Of a stretch of 64,000 nucleotides of DNA, positions 56,265-64,000 are shown piece by piece. The notes under the pieces are model-generated. The model searched no databases. It had not been told where the DNA came from and saw only the letters and a list, made by a program, of their open reading frames with translations. The stretch covers positions 14,212,501-14,276,500 of the forward strand of contig JAEOAD010000024.1 in the NCBI GenBank assembly GCA_036365145.1. Direction: 5' to 3'. Position 1 is the first letter of the stretch. Each line of letters begins with the position of its first letter. Made by a program: the position numbers and the translations under genes. Origin of the DNA: Orientallactaga sibirica. Lineage: Eukaryota > Chordata > Mammalia > Rodentia > Dipodidae.

Positions 56265-56625
56265 GGATTAAATGTAAAATGCCCCTCAGGTACTCATGTG
56301 TTTGAACCCTTGGTCCCCGCATGATGGCACTGTCTGAGGAGGTTATGGAACTATTAGAAGGTGGATCCTTGCTGAAGAAGTGCATCCCTGAGGAGGGGGG
56401 TGAATCTTGAGGTTTTATAGCTTAGCCCCACTTCCTGTTTGTCCTCTGCCTCCCAACCCTGAAAGCAACATGACCCTCTGGCCTCCTGTTCTTGCTGTCA
56501 TACTTTCTCTTCTATGACAGAATGAACATCCTTAAAGATGTCAGCAGTAGCAAACCATTTCCTTCCCTAGGTTGTTTCCTGTGAGGTATTTAGTGACAGC
56601 AACAAGAAAGTAACTGCTAGAGAAG
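56265..56625 (+). repeat. URR1-like rodent repeat
   Basis: 'tgtgtttgaacccttggtccccgc', 'ggcactgtctgaggaggttatggaac', 'ggtggatccttgctgaag', 'tgaggttttatagcttagccccacttcctg', 'acagcaacaagaaagtaact' follow the common rodent repeat in forward order. Confidence 0.6.
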
Positions 56626-57243
56626 TTAGGATCCATTTCGAAATTATTGGGAAGGATTGTTACCTTCAGGGTATCCCCAATCTGCCCTACAGTACTTCTT
56701 TGAAATCTCACCAGCAAACTGTATAGCTTCTGGAAGATTCTCTTCTTCCAGGAGATAAGCAAAGCACTTTTCTTTGCACTGTTCATGCTCAAAGATGCAG
56801 TGGCGCTTTGTGGGCGTTTTAGGAGAGTGGGGCTCCTCATGTCTTTGGTGCTCAATGGTGTGTTTGGGTGTGGTTTACTTCAACTTTCCTTCCAGTTCAA
56901 GCAAGCATTTCTGACATCAAAATGGCTGTCAACCCTGTCAACTCCGTGTCTTCCCCAATCGGACAGAATAAAAGATCATGCTGGGGTCAGGGTGTGGAAG
57001 TCATCAGGCACCTGTCTCTTCTCATCACAACAGCTTTGTGACACAGTGTGGGGCTGAGTGGAAGGGCTGGGGATTTCTCTTGACTATAGTTTTGCTTCCT
57101 GGTTGAGCTCACACGTTTTCCACTGTGCTTTTTATTGCCAGTCTTCTTCCTGTTACTCAAGGCAGTGCTGTGCCCGGCATACCCTTTCTGAAAACTCTCT
57201 CAGCATGAAGACCCTCAGTCCATTACTAAGAAATACCTGAATG
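56626..57243. other. Unique noncoding sequence
   Basis: No recognised exon or repeat; open frames here lack known domains. Confidence 0.35.
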
Positions 57244-57480
57244 GTGGGGCTGAGGAGATGGCTCAGAGGTTAAAGTCACTTGCACTGACAGTCAGGGTTC
57301 AATTCCCCATTATCCACATAAAACCAAATGCACAAAAGGGTACATGCACCTGGAGTTTGTTTGGAGCAGCAAGAGGCCCTGATGTGTCCATTCTACCTTT
57401 CTTTTTCTTTCTTTTTTCCTTTTTCCCTCTCCCTCTCTTTCTATGCTTACAAATAAATACAAAAGGCATTTATTTTAAAA
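57244..57480 (+). repeat. Dip-like SINE, diverged
   Basis: Forward element from 'ggggctgaggagatggctcag' to a pyrimidine-rich stretch and 'aaataaatac' tail. Confidence 0.85.
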
Positions 57481-57600
57481 ATATTTTAATTAATTAATTT
57501 ATTATTTTAAGAGAGAGAGAGAAAAAAATATGGGTGCACCAGGGCCTCCAGCCACTGCAAATGAACTCCAGATTCATGCAACACCTTTAGTGGAATGCCT
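57481..57600 (-). repeat. Dip-like SINE, 5'-truncated
   Basis: Tail-to-body of a reverse element ('accagggcctccagccactgcaaatgaactcc') that stops before the tRNA head. With the previous element it forms a tail-to-tail inverted pair. Confidence 0.82.
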
Positions 57601-57676
57601 GAATGGAACCCATATGCCACCTTTTACAATAGGAGACAAAGCTCCTTCCATCTTTTAAAAAATTTTGTCCACTCAA

Positions 57677-57713
<37 letters not shown>

Positions 57714-58061
57714 AGGCAGTTGATACTGGCATCCCTGTAGTAGAAGCATAGTGAGGAGGGTTAAAAGTGGTTCTAATATCCAATCAGTAACATGTCCCTT
57801 CTCCAACTCAACAGCAAAGTGAAGAATCAGCCAATGGCATCCCAGACACAAAAAATGATACTTGAAACCCCAAATCCAAATCCCTCTTAAGTCTAGGCAG
57901 TTCCTCAGCTTCAGCTCTTAAGTTTTGCATTAGTACACATCCCAACATCTGTGCCATTCTTTTACAAAATGGCATTGTTTTGATGAGAATCTGTACCTCA
58001 GTTGTCTACGTTTTCATGGTGCTTTTAGATAGTGTTGTGCCTGTGATTACTATCTTAAGTA
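57601..58061. other. Noncoding sequence with poly(T)
   Basis: T-run at about 57679-57709, possible tail of an unidentified reverse insertion; the rest is unrecognised. Confidence 0.35.
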
Positions 58062-58097
58062 GTCTTTTAAAAATTTTTATTTATTTATTTTTATTTT

Positions 58098-58129
<32 letters not shown>

Positions 58130-58287
58130 GCATGTCAGAGCCTCAGCCACTGCAATCAAACTCCAGACACTTGCACCACCTAATGGGCATATGTGACCTT
58201 GCACTTACCTCACCTTTGTGCATCTTGCTTACATGGGATCTGGAGAGTCAAACATAGGTCCTTTGGCTTTGCATGCAAGCGCCCTTG
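58062..58287 (-). repeat. Dip-like SINE, third length form
   Basis: Shares the extra middle block ('cctaatgggcatatgtgaccttgcacttacctcac' in pieces) with the copy at 48.3 kb. (GA)n tail at 58099-58126. Head cut at 'gcaagcgccctt'. Confidence 0.87.
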
Positions 58288-58805
58288 GGTAATCTTTTAA
58301 GCATGAACATTCCACCATAAAAACTTATCTTGATGGTCCTTTGTGTAGCTGTAGGGAGCTGCTGAACTCTGCATGACTTGACAATCAATATCAATATTTT
58401 GCTCAAGCAGTGGAGCCCTGTTTACAAGGAGTCTTGCAACGAGTTCATGGTTTGAATGAAAAAGACCAAGAAATCTGTGCTAAGCTGTCAGGGCAGTAAC
58501 TCCTAACTGCTCTGCACTCATGTTTAATTTCTCTGGTGAGGTAAGGAAGCTGGTAATTGAGAAATCAAAATGATTTCTCAGACTCCCAGAGCTCTTCTCA
58601 TCTCCATTTAAAACCCACCACAGCAAAGTCCAAACTTGCTAGCCAGCATCATGCAATGAGGAGGTGGAGCAGAATTCTCAAACTGCTTGCCATCCTTCTA
58701 CGGTTAGTTACTCCCAGACCTAGAGGAAATGTGACCCCCATGAAGCTTGGGAAGACTGGATATGGGACATTTTGGGCTGAATTAGAGATGTGAACCTTCC
58801 TACAT
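58288..58805. other. Unique noncoding sequence
   Basis: Nothing recognised. Confidence 0.35.
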
Positions 58806-59000
58806 CATTTATTTTTATTTTTATTTATTTATTTGAGAGAGAGGGAGGGAGGGAGAAAATTGGTGCACCAGGGCCCCAGCCACTGCAAACAAACTCCAGA
58901 CACATGCACCACCTTGTACAGCTGGCTTACATGGGTCCTGGGGAATTGAAATGAGGTCCTTTGGCTTTGCAGGCAAACTGCCAAGCCATCTCTCCAGCCC
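58806..59000 (-). repeat. Dip-like SINE
   Basis: Reverse element with a small deletion in the head ('gcaaactgccaagccatctctccagccc'). Confidence 0.9.
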
Positions 59001-59684
59001 ATTCTTACATTATTTTGAAAAGAAAAGCTTGTGGCTGGATTGTGATTCTGCTCTGCATCATTGACGAATCAGGGTAATAATTCTAAGTTAGATCCTCTAT
59101 CAATAAACCAGTTACCTAAACACTTAGGTAGTTTTCAAATTTCTCTTTGGTAACATAAGAGCTGTTGGCCCAACATGATCAATAATGTCTCCCTAGTTGC
59201 TACCAATGGATGACTCTTGGGGTCTGCTTCTGCCCAGCCATACAGCTGGGTACGGAGTGCCCTACACAGCTCCACCAACCACCATTGTTAGGGTCCCATG
59301 TACCTGACCCTGGAGTTGTGCAACATCCTGGCCCTACAGGGGGTAGTTTGAGAGGTATGGCCAAATTTCACCTCAGCTTTGAAAAATCCTTCTCTTTCCA
59401 GGGGCTTTGAACTGTTGCCACAGGAGACCCAAATTTAAATATTATTCTCCGCAGTACAGTTCTTGGACAGATAATACATTAACTCATTAACAAGCCATCA
59501 GAATTGTTTGTATTTCCTCCACGACAGGAAGATCCTGGAGAAGCGTGAGAGGTCTGAATAGATGGGATGGGGAGGTGGGGGTGAGAAAAGGGACATTTTA
59601 GCCAATGCTTCTGAGCCAGAACTAACTATTCACGTCTTGGATCCACTTATTTTTGCATGGCTAGGGCTGAACTTCCAGCACTTG
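59001..59684. other. Unique noncoding sequence
   Basis: Nothing recognised; the frame at 59210-59410 has no known domain. Confidence 0.35.
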
Positions 59685-59795
59685 TGACTCAGTTTCTCTA
59701 TCACGTTGCAGTATCTTCTGTTGTGAAGAATGAATTCAGTATTGTGTAAGCATCTATTGTACAGGGCTCACTAAAGGAACTATTATCTGTTACTT
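59685..59795 (+). repeat. Probable MIR fragment
   Basis: 'gtgactcagtttctctatc', 'gtgaagaatgaattcagtattgtgtaagcatctattgtacagggctcac' and 'ggaactattat' follow the 3' half of MIR. Confidence 0.55.
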
Positions 59796-60837
59796 CACAG
59801 CTTTAACCACAGCTCGATTTGTGATAAAATGTTCTGTCACCTGTTGGAAAACAAAGATCAGCTAGAAGTCCTGGTATTCAGGGACAAGCAGTCACACCTT
59901 CCCACTTGAGGAACAACTTTTTATTTCATAATCATTTGTGCCTGTGGCACAGTGAGACGAAGGTGCCAAGAAATGTTTGTTCTCTGATCTTCCTCACACT
60001 CCTTCCAGTACCTCGGAGTTGTTTGGCACATGTTTTCAAATGTGAAAATGGGGACAGTGCTTTCTAAATAGCAAAAACATTATGTTAAAAGCTCATTTTA
60101 TGTTCTCCCATTTGAGTATAAACTACAATGCTAGAGATCATTTTCTGTTTTTGTTAGGTAGTGGTTTTTTCCTATCTTTATTTTTTATTTGTCTTCCATT
60201 AGAAAAGTATTTTTTGATCACTTGCACAGTTTATTTTATGAAAATAAGACTCTATTGTTCCATCAGGGAGAAAAAGAACCCCCCCCCCCAATAACCATTT
60301 AGGACAAGGAGAAGGCAGGAAAGCATTTTGGAGAAAAAAAATAATTCCTTTCCCATATTTCTCTTAAGTTGTGTATCTTGGAACTAGTTTTCCATTATAA
60401 GGACTTGTCTTTTGTTTATTAAAAAATATCCCCGAGAAGACAAAACCCATAGGATTTATCCTTTTGCTTAGCTAATTTTCAAGCATAATGCAAAACTGTC
60501 ATTTAGAATCTTTGTTTCCTGTCCAGTCCAATTGAAAAATATTTCTTTAGAGGTTACAAAATATTTCAAAAACATGTCAGAGGACTCTTGTTAAAAAACT
60601 GACTCCTCTTGGGAATCTTAAATCAGATTTTTAAAAAGTGCTTCTGAGCTACCTCTGAAATGTAATCTTCCTGCCAGAGGTTTGACTTCATTTTCAGGAA
60701 GTGTGATGAAGGAGGTATGAGCCTGTCAGATGGTACCCCAATTTCAGGATTTTATTTACATCTGTTCCTATTGTTCATGATATAGATTATTAAAGTCATT
60801 TGTGGAGATTATTACCTATTTTCTATCAAGAAGGATT
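59796..60837. other. Unique AT-rich sequence, possible conserved noncoding DNA
   Basis: About 1 kb with no repeat signature except a C-run at 60278-60288. No exon recognised. Confidence 0.35.
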
Positions 60838-61050
60838 TGGGGGATGGAGAGATGGCTTAGTGGTTAAGGTGCTTGCCAGCAAGCCAAAAGCCCCAGGTTT
60901 GATTCTCCAGGTTCCACATAAGCCAGATACACAGGGTGGTGCATGCATCTGGAGTTCATTTGCAGTGGCTAGAGGCCCCGGTGTGCCCATATTTTTTCTC
61001 TCTCTCTCCCTGTCTCTCTAAATAGATAAATAAATAAGATATTTTTTTAA
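60838..61050 (+). repeat. Dip-like SINE
   Basis: Forward element, head 'gggatggagagatggcttagtgg', short form, CT-rich then aaataaataag tail. The flanks 'aaggatttgg' and 'aaggatctgg' may be a mutated target duplication. Confidence 0.93.
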
Positions 61051-62544
61051 ATAAGGATCTGGAATGAATCATATTTGTTTAGCTTTTTTCTTCATTTATT
61101 GCAGGTGTGTGTTTTCCTTCAGTAAGAAGATAGTGCATAAATTCTGTGAACGGAAGACTATTTGTATTGTTTTAGGGTCCCTTTTTAGAGTCCTTATTAA
61201 TACCAGTTGACCATTTATTGGCTGATTATGTTAGTGTGCTGTATAATCCACTAGCAAAAGAAAAAAAAGAAGTCTGAGGTTTGGTCTTTATATTCAGCTG
61301 AGCTCCCAGGAACAAATTGATAGTATAAAATATTCTATTACTTTTCTCTTGCTGCCACATACCCTTCCCTCTTGATCAGGAACTAACTACATGAAAAGGA
61401 AGCCATGCAGAGGGATGCTGTGAATGATGAAAAAGATGAAAGAGCTTCTTGAATTGGACCTGTCCAATGCAGTTTCGTGGTGGCCTCATTAGACTGGAAG
61501 GCAGATGGACGCAACCGGGGAGTGCTCTGCAGCCAGGCTTCCCTCTGTTAGAAGAGATAAGCAAGCATAGCCCATTCTCTTTGGCTCTGTTTTGTTGGAC
61601 TTTTCTTTAAAGCAGGACTTAATCACACATACTTATCAAGGTTAACTGGTGGCAGGCCATCTGCGATCATCCCATCAGGCTCAGCATTTTACACAAGGAG
61701 ACTCAGGGAGTTCACGTGGTTGGTGAGAGCAGACACCCAGGCAGGAGCAACAACCTTCAGGTGAGATTCCTCCTGTGATTCTGCTCCCACGGTGGGTGCC
61801 CATGCCGTCACTTCTCCTTGACAAAGAGATTCAGAAACCAGAGTAATCCTTTTCTTTTCACTATGATTAGCTTCTCCCTTTTGTTTGTGATCCACATTGC
61901 TTCCTAATAGCATGAAGACATAATGGCAAAAAGAAAAAAAAAAGAGCTTCCCATTTCTCCTTACCACTTATGGAATTTATGGCTGAGAGTTAAGATAAGA
62001 AAGCTAGTCCCTTTAGGCTACTTAGCAGAACTTTGCCACATAAAGCCCACTTTTCAGGTCAAAAGAAACAACAACAATAACAAAAAAAAAAAGGACAATT
62101 GTGAAAAAGATCAAAGAATACGTATTTGCTTTTATGTTTTCTGAGTTCCACATTGTCTAACAATGCATGCACAATTTTAGGAGATCCAGAAAGGAGAGCT
62201 CTGATGAAACCAAATCCCACAGCTTGTTATTGTTCCCATCTCCACAGTTTGCAAGGTGTGGCAGGAGAAAGCGAACCAAGAATCTCAGAGGAAGCACAAT
62301 ATTGATCTTAGGCTTGCTCAGCTGATTTTCCACCCAAAGATGTGAAATCGCTTTACCCACATTCATTATGCCTCCCCACCAGGGTCAGCCCTTGGCACAG
62401 CAAAAGTGAATCGCTGGCATTGATTGGCACCTCCGACCTCTCCTTTCCTTTGATGCCACGCAGGATTCTGAAAGATGGGTCTGGGATCACATGACAAGCC
62501 AGCAAGCACTGTGAAGAGGTGATTGTGAAGAAGGAAGATTCCTG
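61051..62544. other. Unique noncoding sequence
   Basis: No recognised exon. A faint MIR-like stretch near 61675-61735 is too weak to call. Short A-runs at 61931-61941 and 62078-62092. Confidence 0.35.
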
Positions 62545-62672
62545 GGCACCAAGTGGATCCACTGAATTAGAATGTGTGTGAATAGCATCCAGGAATCTGC
62601 ATTTTAAGTAGCTTCCACTCACCTACACTTGTGATCTGTGCACGATGCTTTGAAAACTACTGCACTAGTAAT
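62545..62672. repeat. MER5A-like hAT DNA transposon remnant
   Basis: 'ggatccactgaattagaat...aggaatctgcattttaagtagcttcc' and 'atgctttgaaaactactgcac' parallel the common MER5A-type miniature hAT element in mammals. Internal part diverged. Confidence 0.55.
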
Positions 62673-62732
62673 GACTAGGCCAGCCTTCAGGAATTTGTGT
62701 TCTACCTGACACAAACAACTAAAGTGTACATG

Positions 62733-62946
62733 AGGGGCTGGGGCTATAGCTTGCTTGACTTACACAAAGCTCTGGGTATCCTGGGTTCAGTCCCCAGCAC
62801 TACATAGACTGGGTGACACCTGTTATCCCAGCAATTAGGAGGTAGAAGTAGGATGATCAGAAGTTCAAGGTCATCCATTAGTAGCATAGGGAGTTTGAGG
62901 ATAGCTAGGGGGACAGACCATGTGTCAAATAAAATAAATAAAAAAT
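62733..62946 (+). repeat. B4 SINE (ID-B1 fusion)
   Basis: ID-like tRNA unit first ('ggggctggggctatagcttgc...gggttcagtccccagcac') followed by a B1-like part ('ttatcccagcaattaggaggtagaagtaggatgatcagaagttcaagg'), then an aaataaaataaataa tail. This is the ID-then-B1 order. Confidence 0.8.
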
Positions 62947-63689
62947 AAGTAGTGTACATGACAGTTGTGTTTCACTTGCATGTTCACCAATGATATTTTA
63001 CAAAATTTTTATTTGACTTAAGACTTTCTCTTTGATTTAAAATAATAAGCCCATTTTCCTCAGATCCTTTCCTTGATTTTTTTTCTTTTTGCGGCAGGAG
63101 TAGAAATGTCCCCTTACCCAGAAGCCTCTGTTTAAAGGACTTCAAAGATTCCTTCAGCTAGAAGAAGGACACACTTCCAGGGAGTATTTTGATTAATTCC
63201 TTCCTATAGTATTTGTAAAGCACATACCATGGCCCAGATAGCAGGCCAGGTGCTAGGAATGCATTGCAGTGTAAAAAATTGACATGAACAATCCCTGTCC
63301 TCCTGGGTTTACATTTTGGTGAGCTCCTTTGCAGTGATCCTTTCACTCCATTGGCTGGAACAATACACTATGGAGATACTACCAATGACAAAAGTGGCAG
63401 CTGGCCTGAGGTGGTCACAGCGCCAGTGTGGGGTAGAATAGAAAGTGAGCCCAGTTTAGCTGGCTTCCAAAGTCCAGCCTTATACTCTCTGAAACACACC
63501 TGTGGATTCAGCTTTGAATAATTTCTGGATGCATGGTGTATCCTTTGGTGAAGTTTTTGTTTTGTTTTGTTTTTGTTTTTAAGGAAGCTGAGAAATAGCC
63601 CAGTATGGGTACACATTGTGGAATTCCTGAGGGTTCAAATTGAACAAGAAGATAGAGGGGGGCTGGGAATGCTTGTCACTTGCCTGACT
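62947..63689. other. Mostly unique noncoding sequence
   Basis: 63200-63320 ('cataccatggcccagatagcaggccaggtgctaggaatgcattgcag...caatccctgtcctcctgggtttacattttggtgag') looks like a common ancient mammalian repeat whose family I cannot name. The rest is unrecognised. Confidence 0.4.
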
Positions 63690-63910
63690 GAAGGATCCGC
63701 TAGGATTTTCTGCCTTTGGTACGATTGGTCCTCAGGTCTTCAGACTCACGCCCGAATCTACCGGCCCCGTCCTCTGTCTTCTGATCTTCAAGTAACTCCA
63801 CTGGTTTCTTGGGTCTCAAGCTCAGAGAAGGCAGGTCATGGAACTTCTCAGCTTCCATAATGCTTCAGTCAACACCTTAGAATAAATCCCCAAATCCATA
63901 CATCTTGGAT
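63690..63910 (+). mobile_element. Ancient LTR-like fragment
   Basis: 'cctcaggtcttcagactcacgcccgaatctaccgg...gggtctcaagctcagagaaggcaggtcatggaacttctcagcttccataat' and a downstream AATAAA (63881) resemble the 3' part of an old mammalian LTR of the MaLR/ERVL type. No internal or coding region is visible. Confidence 0.4.
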
Positions 63911-64000
63911 ATATACACATACCAGTGAGCTTTAAACCAAAGGTCTTTGAAAATGGTTGACAAATACTTCACGCAATAGGTGAGACCAGAGATTTTTTTT

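Noticed and set aside
61675..61735. Possible MIR
   Set aside because: Only a short stretch resembles the MIR core; not enough to support the call by eye.

Overview
The window is mammalian nuclear DNA from a rodent. It is CpG-poor, packed with retroposons and microsatellites, and shows no host protein-coding gene, rRNA, tRNA or CRISPR array that I can support. The commonest short repeat is a tRNA-derived SINE whose head reads like the B2-superfamily consensus (ggctggagagatggctta...) with a CT-rich, AATAAA-type tail. This form matches what I recall of the Dip SINE of jerboas and relatives (Dipodoidea). With B1 (7SL-derived), B1/ID composites and long L1 copies, the best guess is a dipodoid rodent. 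The family-level assignment is from memory and is an inference.

Layout. 1-10 kb: mostly single-copy sequence with scattered Dip, B1 and B4-type SINEs, a TATC/CCAT microsatellite near 3.1 kb and a (CTTTT)n-tailed B1 with a perfect target-site duplication at 9.05-9.37 kb. 10.2-17.6 kb: a nearly full-length L1 on the minus strand, with 5' UTR, ORF1, ORF2 and a long 3' UTR. It is dead by stops, frameshifts and damage to both catalytic centres, and it appears to have landed in the tail of an older Dip SINE. 17.6-28.3 kb: dense SINEs. 28.3-30.4 kb: an L1 3' UTR fragment, an old MaLR-type LTR and a URR1-like rodent repeat. 30.4-34 kb: mostly unique, with one clear MIR. 34-41 kb: a nest of old plus-strand L1 pieces broken by Dip, B1, LTR-like and younger L1 3' UTR insertions, plus a 370-bp polypyrimidine tract. 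41.1-44.7 kb: a second minus-strand L1, truncated inside the reverse-transcriptase region. 45-52 kb: SINEs, a (TATTG)n array and a 0.86-kb L1 3' UTR copy closely matching the one at 10.2 kb. 53-64 kb: the longest largely unique stretch, with a few ancient repeats (MIR, MER5A-like, LTR).

No genes here work together as a pathway. The biological content is the history of retroposition and its possible regulatory by-products. The most interesting of these is a long-form Dip SINE that carries a good match to the CTCF core motif in five copies. The window is best read as intergenic or deep intronic sequence; an undetected short exon or conserved enhancer cannot be excluded without alignment to other species.
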